This document shows, in pieces, positions 42,616 through 51,618 of a stretch of DNA of 64,000 nt. Source of the stretch: Desulfovibrio sp. (GTDB taxonomy: Bacteria; Desulfobacterota; Desulfovibrionia; Desulfovibrionales; Desulfovibrionaceae); the NCBI RefSeq assembly GCF_034006445.1, contig NZ_JAVESS010000001.1:124001-188000 (forward strand), read 5' to 3'. The position numbers were made by a program, and so were the translations under genes. Each line of letters starts with the position of its first letter. Position 1 is the stretch's first letter. The notes beneath the pieces are model-generated. The model was not told the origin of the DNA. It saw only the letters and a list, made by a program, of their open reading frames with translations, and ran no database searches.

Positions 42616-42680
42616 CTTTGTGGGGGAGGGCCCCTTTTGCAAAAGGGTCTCCTCCCCCATGCCCCCCCTAAAACTCTTAT
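42616..42680. repeat. Structured repeat, family D, copy 3
   Basis: TTTGTGGGGGAGGG with a C-rich complementary arm around CCCTTTTGCAAAAGGG. Adjacent at 42690-42715 is a piece resembling the GCGCTGCAC hairpin of family C in reverse orientation. Lies between convergent transcription units. Confidence 0.72.
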
Positions 42681-42726
42681 TGTGCTTTTGCGCTGCTCGT
42701 GAGTGCAGCGCGCCGCAACAAAATTG

Positions 42727-42760
42727 CAGGAAGGCCGCCCCGTGAGGGGCGGCCTTCCTG
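42727..42760 (-). terminator. Terminator of the glt operon
   Basis: A perfect 15-bp stem (42727-42741 with 42746-42760, 4-nt loop GTGA), about 65 nt beyond the gltL stop on the minus strand, with ATTTTG following on that strand. Confidence 0.75.
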
Positions 42761-42825
42761 TAATTGAGGGAAACTCTTGGATATATGGCGCATTCCGTCA
42801 TGAACGGGCTGCGCCGCTACGAAAA

Positions 42826-43578
42826 TCAGTGCGAGATGATGCTGGCAAGAAATTCTTTGGCGCGCTGGGTCTGCGGGCTGTCAAAGAACTGCTCCTTGGG
42901 CGTGTCCTCAAGAATGAGTCCTTCTTCCATAAAGAGCACCCTGTGCGCAACCTTGCGGGCAAAGCCCATTTCGTGCGTGACCACCATCATGGTCATGCCC
43001 TCGTAGGCAAGCTCCACCATAACATCCAGAACTTCATTGATCATTTCAGGATCAAGGGCAGAGGTCGGTTCGTCAAAAAGCATGGCCACGGGGTCCATAC
43101 ACAGGGCGCGCGCAATGGCCACACGCTGCTGCTGGCCGCCCGAAAGCTGCGAGGGGTACTTTTCCGTATGCTGGTCAAGCCCCACCCGGCTCAGCAGGGC
43201 AAGAGCCTTTTCTCTGGCTTCTTCACGATTTCTTTTGAGCACTTTTTCCTGCGCGAGAACAAGGTTGTGAATGATGTTCAGATGGGGAAAAAGCTCAAAG
43301 TGCTGAAAGACCATGCCCACGCGGCTGCGAAGCTCCGCAAGGTTGGTGCGCTTGCTGGTCACTTCAGTGCCATTGACGAATATCTGGCCGTTCTCCACGC
43401 GTTCAAGCCCGTTGACAGTCTTGATCAGCGTTGATTTGCCCGACCCGGAAGGCCCGCATACAACCACCACCTCGCCCTTGTGGATGCTGGTGGTGCAGTT
43501 GCGCAGCACATTAAAATCACCGTACCACTTGGATACGTTGTTCAAAACAATCATTGCTTCTTCGGTAGGAGTATTCAT
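42826..43578 (-). CDS. gltL: Glutamate/aspartate-type ABC transporter ATP-binding protein
   Basis: A 250-residue ATPase with Walker [10 protein letters not shown] (42-50), Q-loop [10 protein letters not shown], signature LSGGQQQR, Walker [14 protein letters not shown] and switch VTHEMGFA. The organisation next to two permeases and a DEBP-type binding protein fits the GltIJKL importer. Start ATG 43578 overlaps the gltK stop (ATGA, 4 nt). Last gene of the operon, before a strong terminator. Confidence 0.88.
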   Translation of the reverse strand: MNTPTEEAMIVLNNVSKWYGDFNVLRNCTTSIHKGEVVVVCGPSGSGKSTLIKTVNGLERVENGQIFVNGTEVTSKRTNLAELRSRVGMVFQHFELFPHLNIIHNLVLAQEKVLKRNREEAREKALALLSRVGLDQHTEKYPSQLSGGQQQRVAIARALCMDPVAMLFDEPTSALDPEMINEVLDVMVELAYEGMTMMVVTHEMGFARKVAHRVLFMEEGLILEDTPKEQFFDSPQTQRAKEFLASIISH

Positions 43579-44252
43579 AGCTTGAGTCTCTTTTTTACCA
43601 CGGTTACGGCCAGGGAAACGCAGAAGCAGACCACGAAGTAGCCAGCGCCCGCAAAGAGCACCATTTCTATTTCATAGCCGGTGGTCTTGCCAATGTTGGT
43701 GGCAGTGCGGAAAAAATCTGCAAGGCCTATAATGTATACGAGGGCCGTATCCTGAAACAGAATCACGCCCTGGGTCAGCAGCAGGGGCGTCATGACGCGA
43801 AAAGCCTGCGGCAGGATGACATAGGTGAGGGTTTGCGACTTGGTCATGCCAAGGGCAAGGGCCGCATAGTTTTGCCCTCTGGACACGCTGTTCATGCCCG
43901 CGCGAATGATTTCAGCGTAATAGGCGGCCTCAAACGCGGTAAAGGCAACCATGGCCGAAACAAGGCGTATGTCCGTCAAGGGCGAAAGATTGAGAAATTT
44001 GGTCAGAAATTGTGGTACGATAAGGTAGAACCACAACAGAACCATGACCAGGGGCACAGAGCGGAAGCAGTTGACATACGCCGCCGAAAGCCAGCGCAGG
44101 GGGGCATAAATGGATATGCGCGCCACCGCCAGAAGGGTGCCGATGACCATGCCAAGCACAATGGAAGTCAGCGTTATCTTGAGCGTGACCATAACGCCCT
44201 GACCCAGCAGGGGCAGGCTCTGATCAATGATGCTCCAGTCAAAATCAAACAT
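43575..44252 (-). CDS. gltK: Glutamate/aspartate-type ABC transporter permease (GltK-like)
   Basis: A 225-residue permease. Family landmarks are [15 protein letters not shown] near 72-86 and the EAA-like loop [20 protein letters not shown] near 131-150, with five to six spans. The frame extends 15 codons upstream, but ATG 44252 is the right start because GGAGG lies 5-6 nt before it. Its start overlaps the gltJ stop by 8 nt, showing coupling. Partner of GltJ in forming the transmembrane channel. Confidence 0.85.
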   Translation of the reverse strand: MFDFDWSIIDQSLPLLGQGVMVTLKITLTSIVLGMVIGTLLAVARISIYAPLRWLSAAYVNCFRSVPLVMVLLWFYLIVPQFLTKFLNLSPLTDIRLVSAMVAFTAFEAAYYAEIIRAGMNSVSRGQNYAALALGMTKSQTLTYVILPQAFRVMTPLLLTQGVILFQDTALVYIIGLADFFRTATNIGKTTGYEIEMVLFAGAGYFVVCFCVSLAVTVVKKRLKL

Positions 44253-44994
44253 TTTTGCCTCCCATGCCTGTGGAGGGCAGCCGCATTTTCTTTTCAAGCA
44301 TCCTCATGAGACGCATGACGATAAAGTTCAGAAATACATAGGCCAGGGTAACGGCAATAAAGGATTCATAGGCAAAGCCCGAAAATTCCAGCAGACGGTT
44401 TGCCTGTGACGTGAGCTCCACCAGTCCGATTGTGGAAGCCACAGCCGTGTTCTTGACCATATTGAGCATTTCTGAGGTCAAAGGGGGGATGATAATGCGG
44501 TAGGCATTGGGAAGCAGCACGTAGCGGTAGGTCTGGGGCAGGGTGAGGCCCAGGGCAAGGGCCGCGTAGCGCTGCCCGCGCGAAAGAGCCAGAATGCCAG
44601 ACCGTACCTGTTCACAGACGCGTGCGCCTGTAAACAGCCCGAGCGCACAGGTGGAAAGAATGAAGAACTGCGCATTGGGGTTCAACTCGGACTTGAACCA
44701 GACGCTGAGGTCGTACGGCAGCAGATCGGGGGCCGCCAGATACCAGATGAAAAATTGAACGATCAGGGGGATGTTGCGAAAAATGGCAACATACGTGGCC
44801 CCCACGCTCCGAAAAAATTTGCTGGGCAAGGTGCGTAGTATACCGAAAAAAGAGCCTGCTATGAAGGCTACAATCCAGGCACAGATAAAAAGAGCCGCAG
44901 TAGTGAGAAAACCGTCAATCAACCAGTTGAGGTAGGTGACGTTTCCGAACGGCGCTTGTTCAAAAAAAATGCCCCAGTTCCAGTTAGCCTGCAT
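44245..44994 (-). CDS. gltJ: Glutamate/aspartate-type ABC transporter permease (GltJ-like)
   Basis: A 249-residue permease of the same transporter. It carries [16 protein letters not shown] near 71-86 and the EAA-loop [20 protein letters not shown] near 148-167, typical for GltJ. It follows the binding-protein gene by 129 bp, a gap that contains a 13-bp hairpin. Membrane spans predicted near 24-50, 66-90, 110-130, 165-190 and 213-235. Confidence 0.85.
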   Translation of the reverse strand: MQANWNWGIFFEQAPFGNVTYLNWLIDGFLTTAALFICAWIVAFIAGSFFGILRTLPSKFFRSVGATYVAIFRNIPLIVQFFIWYLAAPDLLPYDLSVWFKSELNPNAQFFILSTCALGLFTGARVCEQVRSGILALSRGQRYAALALGLTLPQTYRYVLLPNAYRIIIPPLTSEMLNMVKNTAVASTIGLVELTSQANRLLEFSGFAYESFIAVTLAYVFLNFIVMRLMRMLEKKMRLPSTGMGGKNV

Positions 44995-45061
44995 CAGAAA
45001 GTTCCATCCATAAAGATAAAGCGTGATTCATTCTGCCGCGTGGCATACGGCAAGTCTGATA

Positions 45062-45097
45062 GCGGAGCGCCAGCGGGATGTCCGGCTGGCGCTCCGC
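45062..45097 (-). terminator. Hairpin between gltI and gltJ
   Basis: A 13-bp perfect stem (45062-45074 with 45085-45097, 10-nt loop) without a T-run. Such structures after binding-protein genes commonly stabilise the upstream mRNA and allow the binding protein to be made in excess; here it is inference from position. Confidence 0.55.
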
Positions 45098-45123
45098 ATC
45101 GCAAATCAAAGGTAAAATAAAGA

Positions 45124-46032
45124 TTAATTCAGGGCTTTGTCGTTGGGGGCCTTGAACAGGTTCTTCATTTCGTCGGACATGTCAAAGTTCATGTTCATGC
45201 CCTTGGGGGGGATGGGCTGCTTGAACCAGCGCTGGTAAGACTTTTCAGCCTCGCCGTTGAGTTGCAGTTCGGCAATGGTGCCGTCCACCAGCTTCTTGAA
45301 GGGGGCGTCGCCCTTGCGAACCATGCAGCCGTAGGCTTCAAAGCTCTGGGGGGTGCCCACGATGACCCAGTCGGCAGGTTTTTTGGCCTTGGCGCGTTCG
45401 CCAGCCAGCAGGGCATCGTCAATAAAGAAGGCCACGGCGCGGCCAGATTCCACCGTGCGGAAGGCATCGCCATGGTCCTTGACGCTGATGACGTTGATGC
45501 CGAGCTTCTTTTCGTCGTTCATCTTGTTCAGCAGCATTTCGGAAGTGGTGCCGGCGGTGACGGCCACATTCTTGCCCTTGAGGTCGTCAAAGTCTTTGAT
45601 GCCGGAGTTTTTGTGCGTAAGCAGGCGGGTGCCGACAATAAAGAAGGTGTTGGAAAAATCCACCTGCTGCTGGCGGTCAAGATTGTTGGTGGTTGAACCA
45701 CACTCGAAGTCGTAGGTGCCGTTCTGGAGCAGGGGAATGCGGTTTTGCGAGGTAATGGGGACAAAACGCACTTTCAGGTCGGGCATGTTGAGCTGCTTTT
45801 TCACAGCGTCAACAACCTTGTTGGAGTAGTCTTGCGCATAACCAATGACGTTCTGCTGCAAGTCATAGTACGAAAAAGGTACGGAGGATTCGCGATGCCC
45901 TACAACGATTACGCCGGTTTCCTTGATTTTTTTCAGGGTGCCGGTCAGTTCTTCCGCCTGAGCAGAGGCATGGGTGGCGGTAAGCAGCAACAAGCCTGCC
46001 AGCGCGGACAAAAGGATTTTTTTCAGGGTCAT
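45124..46032 (-). CDS. gltI: Glutamate/aspartate-type periplasmic binding protein
   Basis: A 302-residue family 3 binding protein (DEBP type). A signal peptide covers about residues 1-25 (MTLKKILLSALAGLLLLTA), followed by TLKKIKETGVIVVGHRESSVPFSYYD, CGSTTNNLDRQQQVDFSN near 112-129, and KGKNVAVTAGTTSE. SFEAYGCMVRKGD closes the second lobe. ATG 46032 has AGGAGG at 5-6 nt. It captures acidic amino acids in the periplasm and is the first gene of the four-gene operon. Confidence 0.9.
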   Translation of the reverse strand: MTLKKILLSALAGLLLLTATHASAQAEELTGTLKKIKETGVIVVGHRESSVPFSYYDLQQNVIGYAQDYSNKVVDAVKKQLNMPDLKVRFVPITSQNRIPLLQNGTYDFECGSTTNNLDRQQQVDFSNTFFIVGTRLLTHKNSGIKDFDDLKGKNVAVTAGTTSEMLLNKMNDEKKLGINVISVKDHGDAFRTVESGRAVAFFIDDALLAGERAKAKKPADWVIVGTPQSFEAYGCMVRKGDAPFKKLVDGTIAELQLNGEAEKSYQRWFKQPIPPKGMNMNFDMSDEMKNLFKAPNDKALN

Positions 46033-46180
46033 GGTTTCCTCCTAAAAAGGTGCATTGCAGGGAGCAAACTTTGGATTTGTTCGATAAACGTCCCCAAAAT
46101 CCCTTGCGGGAAAAGTTGTGGTCCTTAACCAATGTAAACCGTCAGCGTCGGCGCACGGCCGGAAACTGGCGGAAATTACC

Positions 46181-46211
46181 AATATAGAGGGCTGCCGATT
46201 TGCACGGTCAA
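46181..46211 (-). promoter_or_regulatory. Possible promoter of the glt operon
   Basis: On the minus strand TTGACC (46206-46211) and an AT-rich TATATT (46181-46186) could be -35 and -10 elements, though the spacing is 18-20 bp. It lies about 150 nt upstream of gltI. Confidence 0.35.
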
Positions 46212-46521
46212 GCGCTGAGGGTGCTTTCAAAAAAGGAAAGACGTCCGCTGCCGGCAGCGCGCCCATGGCAGGCACTGTCGGCATGGCCTCATTGCTTGAC
46301 GGCTTGTTCGGGGGGGGGTCCGCAGGCTGCCGCCCATGAAGAGCACAGGTTAAATTGGCAAGAAATCTGTGTTATCGCCCCTTATAACCTAGTTAGTTTT
46401 ATAAATAATGAACCTCTTGTCAACAAGTTATGAAATTGACCGGCAAATCGGGCCGTAATTATCCAGCAAAGCGCAAGAAAATCAGAGTGCGCATGGGGGG
46501 CGGCAACGCACCTCGAGCCAT

Positions 46522-46551
46522 AAAAAAGCGCCAGACATTTTGCCTGGCGCT
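46522..46551 (-). terminator. Terminator of the repeat protein gene
   Basis: An 8-bp stem (46527-46534 with 46544-46551) followed on the minus strand by a run of T (six A on the plus strand), about 34 nt after the stop codon. Confidence 0.75.
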
Positions 46552-46584
46552 GCTGCCTGAAAGACTGACAGGGGCGCTTTTGGG

Positions 46585-47814
46585 TCACACGCTGAGATTG
46601 AGACCTGCAAGAACACTCATACTGCCGTCTGAATAGCTGCCGAAATATGAACTTGAGCTATCCGAACCTGACCACCAGGCGGCCATGGACTCCACCTCTA
46701 TGCGTTTGCGCATTTCTGACGGTGCTATCTGCATGGCCTTACGCGCGTCATCAAGGCCGGAAAGTGCCTCGATTTGCTGATATTGTTTGACCAGGGCAGG
46801 GTTGTCGTCAAAAAACTGCTGTATCTTTGCCTTGTCTGCGCTGTCGCTGACAACGGTGACGCTGCCGTCGGTATTAACCTGAAGGGTGAACTTGACATCG
46901 GCGTCCACGCCAAGACTGTTCAGGCCGCTGTTAATAGTGGATCCCAGGGTGCTTTTGCTGAGTACCGCCTGGGCGTTCGTGAGTTCACTATTGCTGACCG
47001 AGACCTGAACATTGCCCGTTGCGCCCAGCCTGAGGCTGACGGCAGAAGAATCCACATTCTGTGTTTTCAGTTGGGCCGTAAGTTTTTGAGCCAGATCTGG
47101 ATTTTTTTTAAGCCATTCATTGATTGCGTCGGCCTGTTCGCTTTCACCGCTGACCTCAAGCTGTCCGTCGGCATTAAGCGTAAAATTCATGGGAGTGGAC
47201 AGGTCGACGCCCATTTCTTTCAAGGCGGCACGCAGCTTCGTGCTCAGGTCGCTGCTTGAATCAAGGGCCGTCTGTATGGCGGTCTGAGCGGTGTTGAGCA
47301 CAGTAAGCTTGCCTGTGCTGCTTACTTTCATATTCACAGAGGTGCTGGCGTCAACACCGGCGGAAGTAAGGGCCGAGCGCAGGTCCGTGCCGATGCTGGG
47401 ATTGGCGTCAAGCCATGCCTGGGCTGCTTTCTGGTCAGAAGCGTCAGAGCTTGAGGCGGTCAGCTTGCCGTCTTTATCCAGCGTGAAGGTAATGTTTTCG
47501 GGGTTGCTGACCCCAATTTCCGAAAGCCCGCTCTTGACGCTGTCGTTGAAGCTTGAAAGCAATTGTTCACGATATTTGGTTATCTGGCTGAACGTCACGC
47601 GGCTGTTGTCTGAAAGCCCCATGGATTCCATGGCGTACTTGGTCAGTTCAACCATGCTGGAAAGCTGGCTGGTCATGGAGTTGCTGGAACTGAGGAGACT
47701 GCTCAGGCTACTGGACGAACTGCTGGAGGAGCTGCTGGTTCCTGTGCTCTTCAACTGCTGCCCCTGCCATTGCAGTAAGGCCGTGTTATAGCTGCTGATG
47801 CTGGATATGCTCAT
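46585..47814 (-). CDS. Internal-repeat protein of unknown function
   Basis: A 409-residue protein with no family recognised. The N-terminal 55 residues are Ser-rich, including runs of Ser near 27-36, then a helical region (VELTKYAMESMGLSD). From about 86 to 341 come five degenerate units of about 50 residues, each a helix ending in GVD or GVS, a beta pair with DGKL/DGQL/TGNV/DGSV, then a helix ending NP. The C-terminus is Ser/Gly-rich. ATG 47814 has GGGAGG before it; the frame is open 21 codons upstream. A sigma-54-like box lies 47 nt upstream. No signal peptide. It may be an exported flagellar-type protein, but only its promoter hints at this. Confidence 0.7.
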   Translation of the reverse strand: MSISSISSYNTALLQWQGQQLKSTGTSSSSSSSSSSLSSLLSSSNSMTSQLSSMVELTKYAMESMGLSDNSRVTFSQITKYREQLLSSFNDSVKSGLSEIGVSNPENITFTLDKDGKLTASSSDASDQKAAQAWLDANPSIGTDLRSALTSAGVDASTSVNMKVSSTGKLTVLNTAQTAIQTALDSSSDLSTKLRAALKEMGVDLSTPMNFTLNADGQLEVSGESEQADAINEWLKKNPDLAQKLTAQLKTQNVDSSAVSLRLGATGNVQVSVSNSELTNAQAVLSKSTLGSTINSGLNSLGVDADVKFTLQVNTDGSVTVVSDSADKAKIQQFFDDNPALVKQYQQIEALSGLDDARKAMQIAPSEMRKRIEVESMAAWWSGSDSSSSYFGSYSDGSMSVLAGLNLSV

Positions 47815-47860
47815 GGTTCCTCCCGGTAATGCTTGCCGTATAATATCTGCCTGAATCTGA

Positions 47861-47876
47861 TGCATAATATGGGCCA
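47861..47876 (-). promoter_or_regulatory. Possible sigma-54 promoter of the repeat protein gene
   Basis: On the minus strand TGGCCCATATTATGCA has GG and GC with 10-nt spacing, like TGGCAC-N5-TTGCA. It is 47 nt from the start codon. Weaker than the fliF promoter because the -12 element is ATGCA. Confidence 0.45.
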
Positions 47877-48011
47877 TTTTGAGCTTTTACCATGTATGGC
47901 CACGCAAATGGGACGCTGCGCGCGTGCGCAGGAAAAACTTGCCGTACGGGAAGATGGCGCGTATCCCTTGCAATGATGGACAGCCCACATAAAATAGGCT
48001 AGAGAGCGAGC

Positions 48012-49010
48012 ATGGCAGTACAATCGTCCATGAATGAAACCGTTGAATTTGACGATTCAGCTCTGGCGAATCAGCTATTTGGGCCCCACAATGCGCATCT
48101 GGATCTGTTGGCTGTGGCCAGCGGGGCGCGCATCTCAAGCCGTGGAGCCCGCATTCTGATCGAATCGTCGGATGCGGATGTTCGTCAGGTCTTGTGCAAT
48201 GTTTTTGTGCAACTGTATGAATTGCTGCGGGGCGGGCTTGTTCTGAGTCAGCAGGACTTTGCGCGCGCGTACGAGATGCTCAGGGCGGACTCCGGGCTGA
48301 ACCTGTCGCAGATTTTCCGCGACGCGGTTTTTGTGAACACGCCCCGCAAAACGGTCACAGCCCGCAATGTGGCCCAGCGCACCTATCTTGATCTTTTACG
48401 GCGTCATGAGCTGGTTTTTGCCGTTGGCCCGGCTGGCACGGGCAAAACCTATCTGGCTGTGGCCATGGCCCTGTCCATGTTTCAGCAGCACAAGGTCAAA
48501 CGTATCGTGCTCACCCGTCCAGCGGTGGAAGCAGGGGAACGTCTGGGTTTTCTGCCCGGCGATCTGGCGGAAAAAGTCAATCCCTACCTTCGGCCCCTCT
48601 ATGACGCCCTGCACGATATGATGCCCCAGCCCAAGGTAGCATCCATGATGGAGGTAGGCTCCATTGAAGTGGCCCCCCTTGCCTTTATGCGGGGGCGCAC
48701 CCTCAATGACGCCTTCATAATTTTGGACGAAGCCCAGAACACCACTCAGGAACAGATGAAAATGTTTCTCACGCGCATGGGTTTTGGCTCGCGGATGGTC
48801 GTTACCGGCGATATTACGCAGATTGATCTGCCTATGCAGCCTGGGGGCCAGCGTCCGCGTTCAGGGCTCATTCATGCACTAAACATCCTTCCTGATGTGC
48901 CTGGTTTGGCCGTACACCGCTTCAGCAAAGCTGACGTTGTGCGCCATCCTTTGGTGGGAGCCATTGTAAACGCTTATGATAACGCAGAAAAAGACGGCAC
49001 GACCAGCTAG
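48012..49010 (+). CDS. phoH: PhoH family ATPase
   Basis: A 332-residue cytoplasmic protein with an N-terminal KH-like segment (LLAVASGARISSRGARILIESSDADV) and a PhoH-type P-loop domain: Walker A GPAGTGKT (139-146), RPAVEAGERLGFLPGD, Walker B AFIILDEAQNTT and VTGDITQIDLP. Members of this family (YbeZ) act with YbeY in RNA metabolism, and ybeY is two genes downstream. The start ATG 48012 follows GAGAGCGAG; the next gene overlaps its end by 35 nt. Confidence 0.9.
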   Translation: MAVQSSMNETVEFDDSALANQLFGPHNAHLDLLAVASGARISSRGARILIESSDADVRQVLCNVFVQLYELLRGGLVLSQQDFARAYEMLRADSGLNLSQIFRDAVFVNTPRKTVTARNVAQRTYLDLLRRHELVFAVGPAGTGKTYLAVAMALSMFQQHKVKRIVLTRPAVEAGERLGFLPGDLAEKVNPYLRPLYDALHDMMPQPKVASMMEVGSIEVAPLAFMRGRTLNDAFIILDEAQNTTQEQMKMFLTRMGFGSRMVVTGDITQIDLPMQPGGQRPRSGLIHALNILPDVPGLAVHRFSKADVVRHPLVGAIVNAYDNAEKDGTTS

Positions 49011-51618
49011 CTTCCTGGCTCTCATTCATGCATTGAGGGCGCGGCATCATTGCGGTTGGGGGCTGGCAGCCCTCATCATTACTTTTTTTGCCCTGTCGCT
49101 TCTGGCCGGGGCCAATTTTGAAGTGGTGCCCAGAATCTATGTGGCCGGGCAGGTGGCGGATTCTGACGTTATCGCCGACCGCGACATTCTTGTGGAAGAT
49201 ACGCAGGCCACCAAGGCGCGCCGCAAGCAGGTGCTGTTCTTGCAGCCGCCTGTGTATGACCTGAGCCTGGAACCCTATGTGGCTTTTCAAAACCGCATTG
49301 TGGAAATTTTGCGCAGCCTGAATAACGGGGTGGACTACAAATCCCAGGAAGGCCCTTTGCAGCGCCTGGCCGACGAGCTGACCCCGCCCGTGACTGATGA
49401 GGTGCTGCCCGAACTGTCGCATCCCGATGTTCAGTCCTATCTGCTGAAAACGCTGCTGCCCAGCATCCGCGAGCATATGGCCGAAGGGCTTGTGGGCGAC
49501 ATACGTTCGGCCAGGGTCGGACGCAGCGGCGTCATCATCCGCAATCTTGATAATAATACGGAAATCCTGCGCCCGGACGTGACCAACCTGCCAGACGTGC
49601 AATCGTTTCTGGCCGAGGTTTCTTCCATCGTCCGCCAGGTACCCACCTTGAACGCGCAGTCGCGGCGGGCCATCAATATTCTGCTTTCCGCCACAGTGCC
49701 AGCCTCGCTCACGCTTAACCGGGAAGCCACGCAAAAGCGCGGCAACGCCGTCATGAGCATGGTGGAGCCGGTTTACTATCAAATTCTCAAGGGCGAACTC
49801 CTGATACGCAAGGGTGAGCGTGTCAGCCGCGAACAGCAGATAAAGCTGCAAACCCTGTATAAATCCGCGTCTGACCCCATGCATTGGGGCACGGCCATGG
49901 GAACCTTTTTGTGTTCCCTGCTCCTGAGCGTCGGTTTTTTTGTCGCACCCAGCGGCAAACCCGGAACCCCGTTACGCTGTAAGGATATGCTGCTGATTTC
50001 GCTGCTGCTTCTGCTTTTTAGCGTAGGGGCTAAGATTGTCTATGTGCTTGGTCTGCGCATGGACAGCGTGACCTTTCTCAATACCCTGGGCCTGGGCTTT
50101 CCCGTGGCGGGCGCCGTGGGGCTTGTGGCCATGGTCTTTGCGGCCCGTCGCTACTGCACCATGGGGCTTTTGCTGTCGTTCTTCACCATGCTCATGTTTC
50201 AGGAAGATTTTTACTTCTTTCTGTTCCAGTTTCTTGGGGGCATGCTGGCCACATGGCTTGTGACCAACGCCCAGAGCCGTCAGGATGTGGTGTGGAGCAT
50301 CGTGCCCCTGACCATAGGCCAGTCGCTCATCTGGTTCGGCACAGCCCTGCTGTCGCAGACGGCCCCGGCCGAACTGCCTATGCAGCTTGCCGCAGTGGCC
50401 ATCAACAGCCTGCTGTCGCTCATCCTGCTTTTTGCCGTCAGCCCCGTGCTGGAACTGAGCTTTGGCTACAGTACGCGCTTCCGCCTGATGGAACTCATGA
50501 GCCTTGAACAGCCGCTCATGCAGGAACTTATGGTGACGGTGCCCGGCACCTATCACCATTCGCTGGTGGTATCCAACATGGTGGAAGCCGGGGCCAAGGC
50601 CATTGGCGCCAACAGCCTGCTGTGCAAGGTGGCGGCGCTCTATCATGACGTGGGCAAGCTGTCCTACCCTGAGTATTTCATCGAAAACCAGTTTGGCGGT
50701 CACAACAAGCACGACAAGCTGGCGCCGTCCATGAGCGCGCTCATCCTGCTGTCCCATGTCAAAAAAGGCACGGAACTGGCCGAACGCTACAAGCTGGGCC
50801 AGGACATTGTAGATATCATCAGCCAGCACCACGGTACGCGCATCATCCGCTATTTTTACCAGAAAGCCCTCAATTTGGGCGAAAAACCCAGAGAGTCCGA
50901 TTACAGCTATCTGGGGCCAAGGCCGCAGACCAAGGAAGCCGCCATTCTCATGCTGGCCGACTCGGTGGAGGCTTCAAGCCGTACGCTCACCGATCCTACC
51001 CCGGCACGCATCAAGAGCCATATTGACGCCATCATCAAGGGGATTTTCTCCGAAGGGCAGTTGGACGAGTCCGAGCTGACGTTCAAGGATCTGCATTATC
51101 TCAGCGAGAATTTCCAGCGCATCCTTACGGGTATTTTTCACCAGCGTATTGCCTATCCCGACGCCAAAATTCGCGACGTTGCCAGCAAGGTCGGGGGTAA
51201 GGCCGACGCTAAGCCTGAAGGCAAGCCTGAAGGAAAGCCCGACGGCAAGCCTGAAGGAAAGGCCGATGGTAAGCCGGATGCCAAACCGGAGGGCAAGCCC
51301 AATGGCACGCCTGAAGCCCGGCGGGAAAGCAAGGCTGACGCCCGGCAGGAGCCCAGTGGCGAGAACGGAGGCACTGCCTCCCCGGCTGCGGGTATGCCTG
51401 TGCTTCCCTATGTTCCTGTTGTTACGCCTTATGCCGCATCGCAGGGCGGGGCGATGAATGGCAACACGGAAAATGCGAAAACCGAAAGGACGTCTGCCGC
51501 GCCCACAAATGGCGGCCGCCCGGATCTTACCGCCGCCGGGGCGCAGCCAGACCAGCCAGGGCAAGCCCAGCCAGAGCAGGGTGCGTGGCAAAAACCTTCG
51601 GACAAAGGCGCGCGGTGA
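48976..51618 (+). CDS. 7TM-HD family phosphohydrolase (PgpH-like)
   Basis: An 880-residue membrane protein. An N-terminal membrane anchor is near 28-45, then a 270-residue extracytoplasmic domain, seven hydrophobic spans between about 305 and 495, and a cytoplasmic HD domain with HHSLV near 528, the HD pair in AALYHDVGKLSY near 555, and the HH of IISQHHGTR near 616. In PgpH this domain hydrolyses c-di-AMP. The last 150 residues are a low-complexity tail of GKPEGKPDGK-type repeats (DNA about 51195-51300) rich in Lys, Pro, Glu and Ala. ATG 48976 lies within phoH (35-nt overlap). The nucleotide specificity here is not verified. Confidence 0.85.
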   Translation: MITQKKTARPASFLALIHALRARHHCGWGLAALIITFFALSLLAGANFEVVPRIYVAGQVADSDVIADRDILVEDTQATKARRKQVLFLQPPVYDLSLEPYVAFQNRIVEILRSLNNGVDYKSQEGPLQRLADELTPPVTDEVLPELSHPDVQSYLLKTLLPSIREHMAEGLVGDIRSARVGRSGVIIRNLDNNTEILRPDVTNLPDVQSFLAEVSSIVRQVPTLNAQSRRAINILLSATVPASLTLNREATQKRGNAVMSMVEPVYYQILKGELLIRKGERVSREQQIKLQTLYKSASDPMHWGTAMGTFLCSLLLSVGFFVAPSGKPGTPLRCKDMLLISLLLLLFSVGAKIVYVLGLRMDSVTFLNTLGLGFPVAGAVGLVAMVFAARRYCTMGLLLSFFTMLMFQEDFYFFLFQFLGGMLATWLVTNAQSRQDVVWSIVPLTIGQSLIWFGTALLSQTAPAELPMQLAAVAINSLLSLILLFAVSPVLELSFGYSTRFRLMELMSLEQPLMQELMVTVPGTYHHSLVVSNMVEAGAKAIGANSLLCKVAALYHDVGKLSYPEYFIENQFGGHNKHDKLAPSMSALILLSHVKKGTELAERYKLGQDIVDIISQHHGTRIIRYFYQKALNLGEKPRESDYSYLGPRPQTKEAAILMLADSVEASSRTLTDPTPARIKSHIDAIIKGIFSEGQLDESELTFKDLHYLSENFQRILTGIFHQRIAYPDAKIRDVASKVGGKADAKPEGKPEGKPDGKPEGKADGKPDAKPEGKPNGTPEARRESKADARQEPSGENGGTASPAAGMPVLPYVPVVTPYAASQGGAMNGNTENAKTERTSAAPTNGGRPDLTAAGAQPDQPGQAQPEQGAWQKPSDKGAR

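Larger units (their letters stand above)
46033..46584. other. Intergenic region between the glt operon and the repeat protein gene
   Basis: 552 bp without a supportable gene. It contains a possible glt promoter on the minus strand, a run of nine G (46310-46318) and the terminator of the neighbouring gene (46522-46551). No repeat family was recognised here. Confidence 0.5.

Noticed and set aside
46310-46318. Run of nine G considered as a phase-variable tract
   Set aside because: It is in a spacer away from any start codon or promoter candidate, so no phase-variation effect can be supported.
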